From Candidatus Butyricicoccus avistercoris (GTDB lineage: Bacteria; Bacillota; Clostridia; Oscillospirales; Butyricicoccaceae): a stretch of 64,000 nt of DNA. The stretch covers positions 55,093 to 119,092 of the forward strand of contig DXIE01000035.1 in NCBI GenBank assembly GCA_019113005.1, written 5' to 3'. Position numbers and translations under genes: made by a program. The first letter of the stretch is position 1; every line of letters begins with the position of its first letter. Of this stretch, positions 54,642 to 64,000 are shown piece after piece. Under the pieces are notes generated by a model. It worked only from the letters and a program-made list of their open reading frames with translations, had not been told where the DNA came from and did not search any database.

Positions 54642-55676
54642 CTATTTTAAACTGTTAAAATACTTTCTATTAAATATAACTGCCTCTGAATCTGGCTTAA
54701 ATATACCCGCTCTTTCGTTCCAGTAATTAGCACTTTTTTTATCACCTAGTTTATCATAACAAACGCACAAACCTATACAAGGTAAATATCCATAGCAATC
54801 TAATGATATAAAACCACCATTTTGCGTATCTGGTATGCAATTATATGCAGTTTCATACCAAAATTTAGCCTGATTATATTTATGAAGTTTTATATATATC
54901 ATCGCTAAATCACAACATGTTTCTGCCCTTGGTATATCCAGCTCTAAAGATTTAATTAAAATTTCTTTTGCTTTATTAAACTCAGATTTACAAATATAAC
55001 ATGATGCTAAATTTCTATAAGCCTCAAGTTTATTTTCAATCCATGCATTTTTATCTTCCAGAAAAATTTTAAACATTTGTGTGGCTTTATCTATATATCC
55101 ATGAGTTAAAAGCTCTCTTGCATAATAAAATTTACCTCTTGTATCCAGTTTATTTTCGTTTTTCTGATATATTTTTAAATTTCTATCGCTATTACTTTTA
55201 ATTTTATGGTGTTCTATTATAGCATCTAAATATATAATTTTACCGCTTGGCTGTATACATTCATGTACTTCACCTTGCCAAGCAAATCCCTTTTCCCTTT
55301 TTAAAATACGCTCTCTATAATAAATAAAACTGTCATTTAACTTATAAGGCAACATTATAACGTCAGCATCACTTTCATATTGTTTCCAGCTTATAAGCTT
55401 TTTAAGCTCTTTATCAGGCACAATATCGTCTGCATCAAGCCACATTATATAATCTGAATTTGCCTTGGAAAAAGAGAAATTTCTAGCTTTTGAAAAATCA
55501 TCACACCATTCAAAATCATAGATATTGCCATATTTTTGACATATTTCTTTTGTGTTGTCACTTGAACCCGTATCGACAATTATTATTTCATCAACAAATT
55601 TATATATGCTTTTAAGGCATCTTTCAATAACATCTTGTTCATTTTTTACTATCATACAAAGACTAACAGAAACCAT
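54642..55676 (-). CDS. family 2 glycosyltransferase with TPR-like C-terminus
   Basis: About 344 residues. N-terminal GT-A domain: SLCMIVKNEQDVIERCLKSI, IIIVDTGSSDNTKEI and the DxD motif MWLDADDIVP near residue 89. From about 195 onward, three TPR-like helical repeats (YYARELLTHGYIDKATQMF, ETCCDLAMIYIKLHKYNQAKFWYETAY). This SunS/GlmNAc-type architecture is common in enzymes that glycosylate proteins. It lies directly upstream of the collagen-like gene on the same strand, so that protein is a likely acceptor. The ATG at 55676 (MVSVSLCMI) is six bases after GAGGTG; an ATG one codon earlier and a GTG are alternatives. Confidence 0.85.
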   Translation of the reverse strand: MVSVSLCMIVKNEQDVIERCLKSIYKFVDEIIIVDTGSSDNTKEICQKYGNIYDFEWCDDFSKARNFSFSKANSDYIMWLDADDIVPDKELKKLISWKQYESDADVIMLPYKLNDSFIYYRERILKREKGFAWQGEVHECIQPSGKIIYLDAIIEHHKIKSNSDRNLKIYQKNENKLDTRGKFYYARELLTHGYIDKATQMFKIFLEDKNAWIENKLEAYRNLASCYICKSEFNKAKEILIKSLELDIPRAETCCDLAMIYIKLHKYNQAKFWYETAYNCIPDTQNGGFISLDCYGYLPCIGLCVCYDKLGDKKSANYWNERAGIFKPDSEAVIFNRKYFNSLK

Positions 55677-55778
55677 CATAAACACCTCATTATGGTTTTT
55701 ATTATCAATATATGCAATATTTATTTTATATGCTAAGTAATCTTGTGAAAATTTCGTCTTTTCATTAGATTAAAACAC

Positions 55779-55787
55779 TGCTATAAT
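55779..55787 (+). promoter_or_regulatory. extended -10 promoter of the second MATE gene
   Basis: TGCTATAAT, extended -10, 38 bases before the ATG. Confidence 0.5.
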
Positions 55788-55825
55788 TGTAAAGTTATTG
55801 TAAAATATATTTAAGGGGAGTAAAT

Positions 55826-57157
55826 ATGAAAGATTTAACCAAAGGCTCACCGTTATCGCTTATACTTTTCTTTGCTGCACCGATTTTACTCGGAAATATG
55901 TTTCAGCTTTTATATAACATGGCAGACACTAGAATTGTAGGTACTTTTCTTGGTGAAAATGCACTTGCAGCAGTGGGTGCAACAGGTTCGGTGAATAACC
56001 TGCTTGTTGGACTGATTATAGGTATGACAAACGGTTTTGCTATACTTACAGCCAGAAGATATGGTGCAAAAGACAGAGATGGTGTTAGAAAATCCATAGG
56101 TTCTATATTTATCTTAGCTTTTATCACAGCTATAATAATAACAATACTTGGACTTTTTTGTCTTGAGCCACTTTTAAGACTGCTTAACACACCAGATGAT
56201 TTAATAAATACATCAATTAGATATTTTAGAGTTATTTTACTTGGTACAACTGTAACAATGTTTTATAATGTGTGTGCAACTGTTTTAAGAGCTGTTGGTG
56301 ACTCGTTGACTCCTCTACTGTTTTTGATGTTATCAACATTTTTAAATGTAATCTTAGATTTAATTTTTGTTGTTCCACTTGGTTTAGGTGTTGAAGGTGC
56401 GGCACTTGCAACCGTTTTAGCCCAGCTTATATCTGTTATTCTTTGTTTATATGTAATGTATAGCCGTTTTTATGATTTATGGCCAACTCGTTCTGATTTT
56501 CGTTTAGAGTTATCGGTTGCAGGTCAGCTTTATGGCACTGGTCTTTCTATGGCTATGATGTATTGTTTAGTAAATGCAGGCTCGGTTATCTTACAAGGTT
56601 CAATAAATACCTTTGGTCAAGATATAATAATCGCACATACAGCCGCCCGTAGACTCACAGAACTATTTATGATGGTTTTCTCTGCTCTTGGTGCTACAAT
56701 GGCTACATTCACAAGCCAAAACTTTGGTGCAAGAAAGCCTGACAGAATAAGACAAGGCTTAAAAATATCATTTTTCATATCACTTGGTGTATGGGTTGTT
56801 ATTGTTTTGATTACATATACAGTATCACCATATCTCGTTTATATGGTAACAGGCACTAAAACCGAAAATATAATAAATACTGCTGTTCTTTATTTAAAAG
56901 TTGACACACTTTTATATTGGGTAACAGCGGGCATATCCATTTTAAGAAACTCGCTTCAAGGTGTAGGCGACAAAAAAACACCTCTTATTTCAAGCACAAT
57001 AGAGCTTTTAGGTAAAATAGCGGTTGTGATTTTATTAACCCCTAAACTTGGTTATTTTGGTATAATACTCGCAGAACCTATTGTTTGGGTGCTTATGGTA
57101 ATTCCGCTTATAGTTCAGGTGCTTAGAAATCCAAGTTATAAAGATATAAAGGCTTAA
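55826..57157 (+). CDS. MATE family exporter (second paralogue)
   Basis: 443 residues, about twelve helices in two halves. N-terminus MKDLTKGSPLSLILFFAAPILLGNMFQLLYNMADTRIVG and the repeat NVCATVLRAVGDSLTPL are typical MATE sequences. It is clearly a different paralogue from the one at 0.3 kb (different N-terminal and loop sequences). AAGGGGAG lies upstream of the ATG. Substrate unknown; MATE proteins usually export cationic compounds with Na+ or H+. Confidence 0.9.
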   Translation: MKDLTKGSPLSLILFFAAPILLGNMFQLLYNMADTRIVGTFLGENALAAVGATGSVNNLLVGLIIGMTNGFAILTARRYGAKDRDGVRKSIGSIFILAFITAIIITILGLFCLEPLLRLLNTPDDLINTSIRYFRVILLGTTVTMFYNVCATVLRAVGDSLTPLLFLMLSTFLNVILDLIFVVPLGLGVEGAALATVLAQLISVILCLYVMYSRFYDLWPTRSDFRLELSVAGQLYGTGLSMAMMYCLVNAGSVILQGSINTFGQDIIIAHTAARRLTELFMMVFSALGATMATFTSQNFGARKPDRIRQGLKISFFISLGVWVVIVLITYTVSPYLVYMVTGTKTENIINTAVLYLKVDTLLYWVTAGISILRNSLQGVGDKKTPLISSTIELLGKIAVVILLTPKLGYFGIILAEPIVWVLMVIPLIVQVLRNPSYKDIKA

Positions 57158-57201
57158 AAAAAGTGTATTTTCTCTTTATATGAGAAAATACACTTTTTTA
57201 T
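57157..57201. terminator. bidirectional terminator, MATE / IclR
   Basis: Seventeen-base stem AAAAAGTGTATTTTCTC / GAGAAAATACACTTTTT (57157-57174 with 57182-57198) and T tracts on both strands. Confidence 0.85.
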
Positions 57202-57212
57202 TTATATTTTAT

Positions 57213-57974
57213 TTATCCTCCGAGCATACTTGCTATTATATCACGTTCTCTTAAAAGAGGCTCTTTAAGCTGTTCAATACGCTCATCTGTCATACGGCTA
57301 AGGGGCACTGAAATAGAAAGTGCGTAATTTGCTTTGCCGCTATAATCCTTCATAGCAACAGCAATACATCTTATATCAAGCTCATTTTCTTGATTGTCAA
57401 GTGAATATCCAAGTTTTCTTACCTTGGCAATCTCTCTAAAAAATTGGTTTTCATCTACTATTGTGTAAGGGGTAAGCTTTTGTATGTCGCTTTCCTCCCA
57501 TAGCTTTTTAACTTCTTCCTCTGACCAAGTTGCAAGCATTGCCTTGCCTACACCAGTACAATAAAGTGGTCTACGCATACCTATACGGGAAACCATTCTC
57601 ATTCCGCCTGTTTGACCTTCCACCTTGTGAATGTAAACAATATCATTTCCATCTCTCATAACAAGATGGATAGTTTCACCTGTTTGCTGAGCAAGTCTTT
57701 CCATAGGTGCTTTTGCCCTGTCGATAACGTCCATATTGTCAGTTATATATCCGCCAAGTTCACAAATATGCATACCCGCATGATAAATGCTTGTTTCTGA
57801 GTCCTTTTGAACATATCCACGATTACACATAGTTGCAAGCAGTCTATGTACTGTGCTTTTATGAAGTCCTGTTTGACTGCTTAAAGCCCCAATAGATAAA
57901 CCGTTTCTGCTTTTACATAAAAGCTCTAATATATCAAATGCTCTTTCGAGTGATTGTACAGAAGATTCTGCCAT
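57213..57974 (-). CDS. IclR family transcriptional regulator (KdgR-like)
   Basis: 253 residues. N-terminal winged helix (LERAFDILELLCKSRNGLSIGALSSQTGLHKSTVHRLLATM), then the GAF-like IclR effector domain (RLAQQTGETIHLVMRDGNDIVYIHKVEG, RPLYCTGVGKAMLA, NENELDIRCIAVAMKDYSGKANYALSISVP). Divergent from kdgA-kdgK with repeated TGAAAC half sites between, so it most likely senses a KDG-type sugar acid and represses those genes. AGGAGGAGA lies upstream of the ATG. Confidence 0.92.
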   Translation of the reverse strand: MAESSVQSLERAFDILELLCKSRNGLSIGALSSQTGLHKSTVHRLLATMCNRGYVQKDSETSIYHAGMHICELGGYITDNMDVIDRAKAPMERLAQQTGETIHLVMRDGNDIVYIHKVEGQTGGMRMVSRIGMRRPLYCTGVGKAMLATWSEEEVKKLWEESDIQKLTPYTIVDENQFFREIAKVRKLGYSLDNQENELDIRCIAVAMKDYSGKANYALSISVPLSRMTDERIEQLKEPLLRERDIIASMLGG

Positions 57975-57984
57975 TTACTCTCCT

Positions 57985-58151
57985 CCTGTTTCACATTATA
58001 AAACCTTGTTTCATTTTAATATAGTTTACACAAAAATTCAAGATAATTTTTTTACAGATTGTTTTGTATTTTCTCTTGCATTTTTTACAAAAGACTTTAT
58101 AATAATCTACATAAGATATGTTTTGTGAAACACTATTCCATATTATGAAAC
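57985..58151. promoter_or_regulatory. divergent IclR / kdgA control region with four TGAAAC half sites
   Basis: Towards the IclR gene (minus) TGAAAC occurs twice, about 20 bases apart, flanking a TATAAT. Towards kdgA (plus) GTGAAAC (near 58124) and ATGAAAC (near 58146) occur about 22 bases apart, just downstream of the expected start site. The kdgA promoter is TTGCAT (58076-58081), 16 bases, TATAAT (58098-58103). Confidence 0.6.
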
Positions 58152-58166
58152 GAAAGGCGATTGATT

Positions 58167-58811
58167 ATGAACAAGCTTACTGAGCAGATTTCTTCTATTG
58201 GTGTTGTTCCTGTTATTAAATTAAATAATCCAGAGCGTGACGCAGCTAACCTTGCAAAGGCTCTGTGTGCTGGCGGCATTCCAGCAGCAGAAGTTACCTT
58301 CCGTGCAGCAGGTGCTGACAAAGCTATGGCTACTATGCTTGAAACTTGCCCTGACATGCTAGTTGGTGCTGGTACTGTACTGACTGTTGAGCAGGTTAAG
58401 CAGGCTCATGCAGCAGGTGCTAAGTTTATCGTATCCCCTGGTTTCGATGCTAAAATCGTTGAAGCTACTTTAGCTCTTGACATGCTCCCACTTCCAGGTT
58501 GTACAACTGCTACCGCTATTCAGATGGCTTTAGCTTATGACCTTGAAGTTCTGAAATTCTTCCCAGCAGCTCAGTCTGGCGGTCTGTCTATGATTGAAGC
58601 TCTACATGCTCCATTCTCTATGGTTAAGTTTATGCCAACTGGTGGCATCTCTCTTAGCAACCTTGCTGAGTTTATTGCATCTCCTGCCATTGTTGCTTGT
58701 GGTGGCACTTACATGGTTAAGGACGCTCTTATTGAGGGCGGAAAATGGGACGAAATCACCGACCTTTGCAAAAAGTCTGTTGATATCGTTAAGGCTGCTC
58801 GCAACGGCTAA
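58167..58811 (+). CDS. kdgA: 2-dehydro-3-deoxy-phosphogluconate (KDPG) aldolase
   Basis: About 214 residues. Class I aldolase of the KDPG family: GVVPVIKLNNPERDAANLAKALCAGGIPAAEVTFR at the start, GAGTVLTVEQV, SPGFDAKIVE, PLPGCTTATAI, the Schiff-base lysine in VLKFFPAA (near residue 130) and MPTGGIS. It splits KDPG to pyruvate and glyceraldehyde 3-phosphate in the Entner-Doudoroff and hexuronate pathways. I start at the ATG at 58167 (MNKLTEQISSIG), with AAAGGCGA upstream. kdgK follows. Confidence 0.93.
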   Translation: MNKLTEQISSIGVVPVIKLNNPERDAANLAKALCAGGIPAAEVTFRAAGADKAMATMLETCPDMLVGAGTVLTVEQVKQAHAAGAKFIVSPGFDAKIVEATLALDMLPLPGCTTATAIQMALAYDLEVLKFFPAAQSGGLSMIEALHAPFSMVKFMPTGGISLSNLAEFIASPAIVACGGTYMVKDALIEGGKWDEITDLCKKSVDIVKAARNG

Positions 58812-58881
58812 TATAAATTAAACTTCTATATTCTTCTTATTTCTTCTTATATATTTTAAATCACGCTTGGAGGCGTAAATT

Positions 58882-59904
58882 ATGAAAAAAGTTGTAACAT
58901 TTGGCGAAATTATGCTTCGTCTTGCTCCTAATGGATATTATCGTTTCTTTCAAGATGACCAGCTTCAGGCTACCTTTGGTGGCGGCGAAGCAAACGTTGC
59001 TGTTTCACTGGCAAACTATGGCTTAGACGTTGCTTTCGTAACTAAGCTCCCTACCCACGCAATCGGTCAGTCTGCTGTTAACTCCCTACGCAAGTATGGT
59101 GTTGATACTTCTAAGATTGTTCGTGGTGGCGACCGTGTAGGTATTTACTTCCTAGAAAATGGTGCTTCCCAGCGTGGTTCTGTATGTATTTATGACCGTG
59201 CTCATTCTGCAATCGCAGAGTCTCAGCCTTCTGAGTTCGATTGGGACAGCATTTTTGAAGGTGTAGAGTGGTTCCACTTCACTGGTATCACTCCAGCTCT
59301 GGGTGAAAATATGGTAGAAACTTGCCGTCAGGCTTGTATCGCTGCTAAGAAGCGTGGCGTTAAGATTTCTTGTGACCTTAACTACCGTGGCAAGCTATGG
59401 ACTCGTGCAGAGGCTCAGGCTGCTATGACCGATTTATGTCAATATATCGACGTTTGTATCGCTAACGAAGAAGATGCAAAGGACGTATTTGGCATTGAAG
59501 CTGAAAACACCGATATTTACGGTGGTAAGCTAAACAAGGAAGGTTATAAGAGTGTTGCAAAGCAGCTTGCTGACAAGTTCGGCTTTGAAAAGGTTGCTAT
59601 TACACTTCGTACTTCCATTTCTGCAAACGACAACGATTGGGCTGCTATGCTGTATGATGGCGAGAATTACTGCTTCTCTAAGGAATATCATCTGCATATC
59701 GTTGACCGTGTAGGCGGCGGCGACTCATTCGGCGGCGGTCTGATTTATTCTCTGCTGAGCGGCAAGAATAGCCAAGATGCTATTGAGTTTGCTGTTGCAG
59801 CATCTGCATTAAAACATTCTATCGAAGGCGATTACAATATGGTAACTGTTTCTGAGGTAGAAAAACTTGCTGGTGGCGACGGTTCTGGTCGTGTACAGCG
59901 ATAA
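58882..59904 (+). CDS. kdgK: 2-dehydro-3-deoxygluconokinase (PfkB family sugar kinase)
   Basis: 340 residues. PfkB/ribokinase fold: FGEIMLRLAPNGYYR, FGGGEANVAVSLANYG, DLNYRGKLWTRAEA, ANEEDAKDVFG and the C-terminal DRVGGGDSFGGGLIY with the catalytic Asp. It phosphorylates KDG to KDPG, the substrate of the aldolase in the preceding gene, so together they catabolise pectin- or glucuronate-derived sugar acids. GGAGGCG lies upstream. A terminator follows at 59951. Confidence 0.9.
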   Translation: MKKVVTFGEIMLRLAPNGYYRFFQDDQLQATFGGGEANVAVSLANYGLDVAFVTKLPTHAIGQSAVNSLRKYGVDTSKIVRGGDRVGIYFLENGASQRGSVCIYDRAHSAIAESQPSEFDWDSIFEGVEWFHFTGITPALGENMVETCRQACIAAKKRGVKISCDLNYRGKLWTRAEAQAAMTDLCQYIDVCIANEEDAKDVFGIEAENTDIYGGKLNKEGYKSVAKQLADKFGFEKVAITLRTSISANDNDWAAMLYDGENYCFSKEYHLHIVDRVGGGDSFGGGLIYSLLSGKNSQDAIEFAVAASALKHSIEGDYNMVTVSEVEKLAGGDGSGRVQR

Positions 59905-59950
59905 TTAATTTTGATATCCTCACCCCTCTTATTTTAAATCTCCTAATAGC

Positions 59951-59990
59951 AAAAAGCAGAAGGTCTTGATACCACCTTCTGCTTTTTTGT
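59951..59990. terminator. bidirectional terminator, kdgK / chemoreceptor
   Basis: Stem AAAAAGCAGAAGGT / ACCTTCTGCTTTTT (59951-59964 with about 59974-59987), then TTTG. A run to the left for the minus strand. Confidence 0.85.
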
Positions 59991-59993
59991 TTT

Positions 59994-61468
59994 TTATTCT
60001 TTTAGTTTAAACTTATTTGTTAGGCTCTTTAGCATATTAGCTTGTCCTGAAAGTTCTTCGCTTGCAGCCGCACTTTCTTCTGCTGTTGCAGAGTTTGTTT
60101 GAACCACAGCGGAAATCTGGTCAACGCCTATGCTTGTTTGTTCTATTGCTTCATTTTGTGCTAATGAATTTTCTGAAACCTTTTTAGCCTGTTCAGATAA
60201 TTTAGTAATAATAGTTGAAACATGACTCAATGATTCGGCAGTCTCATCTGCAATCACTTTACCATTTTGTACACTTTGTAGTGATTTCAAGATAAGTGAA
60301 GCGGTATTCTTAGATGCCTCGGCAGTATTAGCAGCAAGCTGACGAACCTCGTCTGCAACAACTGCAAAACCTTTTCCCGCTGTTCCCGCTCTAGCAGCCT
60401 CTACCGCTGCATTAAGTGCGAGAATATTTGTTTGGAATGCAATGTCCTCAATACTCTTTATAATTTTTTCTATTTCCTGAGAACTAATTGCAATTTCGTC
60501 CATTGCACTTAACATCTCATTCATTTTTTTACTGCTCAGTGATACCTCTGACACAGTTTCTTCAACTCTTTGACCAACGTTTTCAATTAACTGAGTATTT
60601 TCACTAACATTGTGAGAAATATCATTTAATGTTGCAGCTAATTGTTGTACACCAGAAGCCTGTTCGGTTGAGCCTTGACTAAGTGATTGAGCACCATTTG
60701 CCACTTGGTCGGCACCGATAGCCACTTGGTCGGCAGCTGTTCTAATCTGATAAATAGTATTACTTAAAGTGTTTAATAAATTGTATAGTGAATCTTTAAG
60801 TAAATTGTATTCACCATGATATTGTCTGTCGTCTTGGCTTTTAGCATTAAAGTTACCGTTTGATACATCATGCAAAATTGATTGTAAATCTTTTGTTATG
60901 AATACAATTCTATTCATTGTATTAGTTAATTTTACACTAAGCTGACCAAATTCATCTTTTGACTGGTAATTAACTTTGGCATTTTTAAAATCACCTTTTT
61001 CCAAAGCCTCTGCACCTTTAACCAGCTTTTTAACTGGTTCAAGTATATAATGCAGCATAAGTCTTGTAAGTATAATTACTGCTACATCTGGTCGTTATAT
61101 ATTTTTACACTTTGAAGCTTTGCATCTATATTTTTGACCTCTGTCTCATATTCTGGCATTATTTCAGCTATTTTATCTAAAGAGTCATATAAAGCATTTC
61201 TATCCTCAGTCATACTGTTTTTAACTCTTTGATAATCATCTTGTGTTTGTGCAATAATTGCATTCAACAGATATCTTCTAACTGATACCATATTTCTTCT
61301 TGCAAGACCTATTTGTTCAACTACTGGTATTACCTTCTCATCATATCTAACAGCTTGGTTTGTAACCATGTTTAAGGCTGAAATAGAAGAAAGTCCTAAA
61401 AGCAATACAAAACAAAATACAATTCCGTATGAATAAAATAGTTTAGATTTTAAAGGTTTATTTTTCAT
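59994..61468 (-). pseudogene. methyl-accepting chemotaxis protein, broken by an internal deletion and frameshift
   Basis: Two pieces of one chemoreceptor. The N-terminal piece (61468-61082, 128 residues) has a first membrane helix (about 11-33) and the first half of a 4HB_MCP sensor domain, ending at a stop. The other piece (61058-59994, 354 residues) opens with the end of a second membrane helix and a HAMP-like start ([20 protein letters not shown]), then the complete methylation and signalling domains, including [38 protein letters not shown]. Its frame extends upstream to a stop at about 61073 and differs from that of the first piece. About 60-90 codons of the sensor's second half appear missing. 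The signalling half could still be made from an internal start. Confidence 0.75.
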
Positions 61469-61499
61469 ATCAATCTATACCTTTCCTATACTAAATATA

Positions 61500-63539
61500 T
61501 TATTTAAGTTTAAACTGTGAAATTTGTTCATACATTGATGTAGCTTGTGCGGATAGCTCCTCGCTAGCTGCTGCACTTTGTTCTGCCGTAGCTGAGTTTG
61601 TCTGAACAACACTTGCAATCTGGTCTATACCAGTAGAAATTTCAGAAAGCTTATATGCTTGTTTATGATATGCCTCAGCTACATCATCAATAGCTGCCAC
61701 AATTTTTCTTGTATCAGTTGCAACAGTTGTAAGTGATTCGGCTGTTCTTTGAGTTAGCTCCTCACCATTATTTACAGCCTTAGTAGAATTTTCAATTATC
61801 TCGTTTGTTTTTCTAGCAGCTTCAGCACTCTTGCCTGCCAAGTTTCTAACCTCATCGGCAACTACTGCAAAACCTTTTCCTGCTGTTCCCGCACGAGCCG
61901 CCTCTACTGCTGCATTAAGTGCTAAAATATTGGTCTGGAATGCAATATCATCTATTGTTTTTATTATACTTCTTATGGTTTCAGACTGAACGCTTATATC
62001 TTCCATAGCTGCACGCATTTGTTCCATCTGAGCATTACACTTTTCAACTTCTTCCTTGATATGCTCAAGGAAATTCTTTGCTTCAACTGCATTGTTTGAT
62101 TCTTCTGTTGCCTGTGTAGATAAATCCTGCACCGCAGCTGCTAATTGTTGCACAGATGAAGCTTGCTCGGTTGAACCTTGAGCCAGTGCTTGTGCACCAT
62201 TAGCTATCTGCTCAGCTCCAGCATTTACCTGATTTGCTGACTGCATAATAGATGTTATAGTTTCTGTTAATGTACCTCTGATGTTTATCAGTGCTTTTTT
62301 AACTTTAGAAAATTCTCCTTGATATTCTTGTTTTAGAGTAAACACTAGATTTCCATTACCTATCTGATGTAAAACATCTGATACTTCATTTATGTATAGT
62401 ATATACTCTTTGAGCCTGTCAACGATTTTAACTATATTTTTTGCTACATCGCCAACTTCATCTTTGCTACTGCATTTAACTTCTACATCAAGCTTACCAG
62501 CAGCTAACATACAAACAACTTCATCTAATTGTTTTATTGGCTTTGTAATTGAAAGAGCAATATATACACATATTGCTGCTAAAACAACACCACAAGTGAA
62601 AATACCAAGAATTAGTATTCTAATTACAGCATTTGTACTTTGTGTAAATTCTTCCTCGGTCATAACACTCAGTGTTGTATAACCTAGTTTATCTATACTA
62701 TTTACACTGCCATAGTATTTTTGATTATCCAGTGTATATGCTGTTGTACTTGTATCCTGTTTGTTTTTAATAATATCTAACATATCAGATGAGTAGTTTA
62801 TATCATCTATATTAGAATTTATCATACTCTCGTTAGGGTGATACATTATACGATTTTCTGAATCATATAGAACAATATAACCGTTCTTACCCACAGTAAC
62901 AGTGCTTAAAATTCGATTTAAATTGCTCATATTTAAATCTGCACCAACTATTGCAACAATTTTATTATTTACAGTTACAGGACTTGCGATTGTTACCAGT
63001 GTCTCATTGTCATTTACACTCTGATACATTGCTGTTGAAATTGTATCCTGCTTTTCCATAACAAGCTTATACCAATCACGAGTTGTTATATCAATATCTG
63101 CCTTGCTATGTATTTTACCATCATTTTGTACAACCTCACCTGTCTGTAAATCAGCAACCCAAAGGCAAGATATACCATCACTGTTATCACTTTGTATTAG
63201 GCTAATAGTCTCTAAAAGACTTCCATATAATCTGTGTGTAGCAATGCTGCCTTCATTTGGCTCAGTAGTTGTATCCTTAACTATCTGAGTTGCAGATAAA
63301 CATTCTGTAATACCAAAATATTTTTCAAAAAACTCACTTACATTGCTTGAAGCATATTTTGACTCAGCATCAAGTTCTGCACCCATTGACTGATTTGCGG
63401 CCTTTGATACTCTAACTCCCAAAAAAATGCTCATAACAATTAGCACAATAAATAGAGGTGTTAGTATCCCTACTAATAATTTAGGGACTATGCCAAATTG
63501 AAATTCTTTTTTCTTACATGATTGCTCCATTTTATTCAT
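61500..63539 (-). CDS. methyl-accepting chemotaxis protein, dCache sensor
   Basis: 679 residues. First membrane helix at about 22-42, periplasmic-side dCache-type sensor (about 50-310; [49 protein letters not shown]), second helix at about 315-337, HAMP (about 338-400; [21 protein letters not shown]), and the cytoplasmic coiled coil with the signalling tip [38 protein letters not shown]. It signals to CheA/CheW to steer motility. The ligand is unknown; dCache often binds amino or organic acids. GGGGG lies upstream of the ATG. Likely co-directional with the broken receptor gene 31 bases downstream. Confidence 0.93.
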   Translation of the reverse strand: MNKMEQSCKKKEFQFGIVPKLLVGILTPLFIVLIVMSIFLGVRVSKAANQSMGAELDAESKYASSNVSEFFEKYFGITECLSATQIVKDTTTEPNEGSIATHRLYGSLLETISLIQSDNSDGISCLWVADLQTGEVVQNDGKIHSKADIDITTRDWYKLVMEKQDTISTAMYQSVNDNETLVTIASPVTVNNKIVAIVGADLNMSNLNRILSTVTVGKNGYIVLYDSENRIMYHPNESMINSNIDDINYSSDMLDIIKNKQDTSTTAYTLDNQKYYGSVNSIDKLGYTTLSVMTEEEFTQSTNAVIRILILGIFTCGVVLAAICVYIALSITKPIKQLDEVVCMLAAGKLDVEVKCSSKDEVGDVAKNIVKIVDRLKEYILYINEVSDVLHQIGNGNLVFTLKQEYQGEFSKVKKALINIRGTLTETITSIMQSANQVNAGAEQIANGAQALAQGSTEQASSVQQLAAAVQDLSTQATEESNNAVEAKNFLEHIKEEVEKCNAQMEQMRAAMEDISVQSETIRSIIKTIDDIAFQTNILALNAAVEAARAGTAGKGFAVVADEVRNLAGKSAEAARKTNEIIENSTKAVNNGEELTQRTAESLTTVATDTRKIVAAIDDVAEAYHKQAYKLSEISTGIDQIASVVQTNSATAEQSAAASEELSAQATSMYEQISQFKLK

Positions 63540-64000
63540 GTCTTATACCCCCAAGGCTGATGGAATATATTAGTTAATATGTTATAAATTTTACATATTA
63601 ACTTTTGTAAAAATATGTTTTCTCACCCCTATTACAAATTTAATCTTAACACCCAAATTATATCATTAAGCCCTTTAAATGTCTATATATCCATTAAAAA
63701 ATTACACAATTTTATGCAATAATTATACTAAACATTTATTCATTTTGACTTCAATCAATAAGCTTAAATGTTATATTTTAATTATTTTTATTTACATCAT
63801 TGTTTTATCATTGAAAATTATCTAACTATAAAAACATGTTGTTTTGCACTATTAATCAATAATTGATATCATATTTTTATACACTTTTAAAAATTTTATC
63901 AACATAACAAATTTTAATACCGTATATAATTTAGTCATTTTTATGTTTTATATTGAAATATCATTATGTCTGTAATTTTTTCAACAATTACACTTATTTA
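63540..64000. other. intergenic stretch, no gene seen
   Basis: 461 very AT-rich bases upstream of the intact chemoreceptor gene. A minus-strand TATAAT lies near 63660; its -35 is unclear. I found no ORF of interest, no c-di-GMP (GEMM) riboswitch pattern and no sigma-D (TAAA-n15-CCGATAT) promoter. Confidence 0.5.

Noticed and set aside
63540..64000. c-di-GMP riboswitch or flagellar (sigma-D) promoter upstream of the chemoreceptor
   Set aside because: Such elements are common there, but I could not find the GEMM pattern or TAAA-n15-CCGATAT.

Overview
This is a chromosomal window from an AT-rich, endospore-forming member of the Clostridia. The evidence is the spoIIAA-spoIIAB-sigF operon, a SpoVB-type flippase, CIRCE/HrcA control of chaperones, a valS T-box, a transketolase split into two subunits, DnaD/DnaI-like primosome genes and a BclA-like collagen protein. 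Order-level placement (perhaps Oscillospirales or Lachnospirales) is only a guess. I see no phage, integrase, transposase, CRISPR array or rRNA; most of the window is core genome.

Layout. 0-4.3 kb (minus): AEC carrier (cut by the window edge), MATE exporter, YitT protein, GNAT, polysaccharide deacetylase. 4.5-8.1 kb (plus): a frameshifted APC amino-acid transporter, M18 aminopeptidase, membrane protein. 8.1-11.2 kb (minus): YmdB-like phosphodiesterase, prs and a GlmU homologue whose uridyltransferase half has lost its signature. 11.4-15.2 kb: DnaD and DnaI-like primosome proteins, an Mre11/SbcD-like nuclease, a probable 6S RNA and tRNA-Arg(CCG). 15.3-22 kb (plus): a metal-responsive operon (ArsR/SmtB repressor, HMA metallochaperone, P1B ATPase), an AI-2E-family permease, CIRCE-controlled htpG and a lipid kinase. 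22-28.3 kb (minus): orphan CbiE-CbiT fusion, groEL/groES with CIRCE, RlmL-like methyltransferase, SpoVB-like flippase. 28.4-30.1 kb (plus): sigma factor, anti-sigma-like protein and lipoprotein. 30.1-33 kb (minus): AsnC regulator, aminotransferase, tgt. 33.2-36.1 kb (plus): DUF2461, exonuclease, small membrane protein, second AI-2E permease. 36.1-39.1 kb: split transketolase divergent from a DeoR regulator. 39.1-47.4 kb (minus): pcrA, the spoIIA operon, folC and T-box-regulated valS. 47.6-48.7 kb: two tandem paralogous lipoproteins. 48.7-51 kb: phosphoribosyltransferase-like protein divergent from pyrBI. 51.1-53.4 kb: HscC-type Hsp70 with a J-like partner carrying HPE instead of HPD. 53.5-55.7 kb (minus): a glycosyltransferase/TPR protein followed by the collagen-like protein. 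55.8-60 kb: second MATE exporter; IclR regulator divergent from kdgA-kdgK. 60-63.5 kb (minus): a broken chemoreceptor gene and an intact one. The last 460 bases hold no gene that I can see.

How the parts connect. Heat-shock control is shared: perfect CIRCE elements precede both groES-groEL and htpG. The spoIIA operon, the flippase and the collagen/glycosyltransferase pair point to sporulation and spore-surface building. The kdg genes, transketolase and their divergent regulators handle sugar-acid and pentose carbon. The least explained items are the degenerate GlmU, the HscC/J-like pair, the phosphoribosyltransferase without its acidic PRPP pair, the duplicated lipoproteins, the sigma/anti-sigma/lipoprotein trio and a possible small RNA near 13.5 kb. 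I did not find a clearly new multi-gene system; the HscC/J-like pair is the closest candidate.
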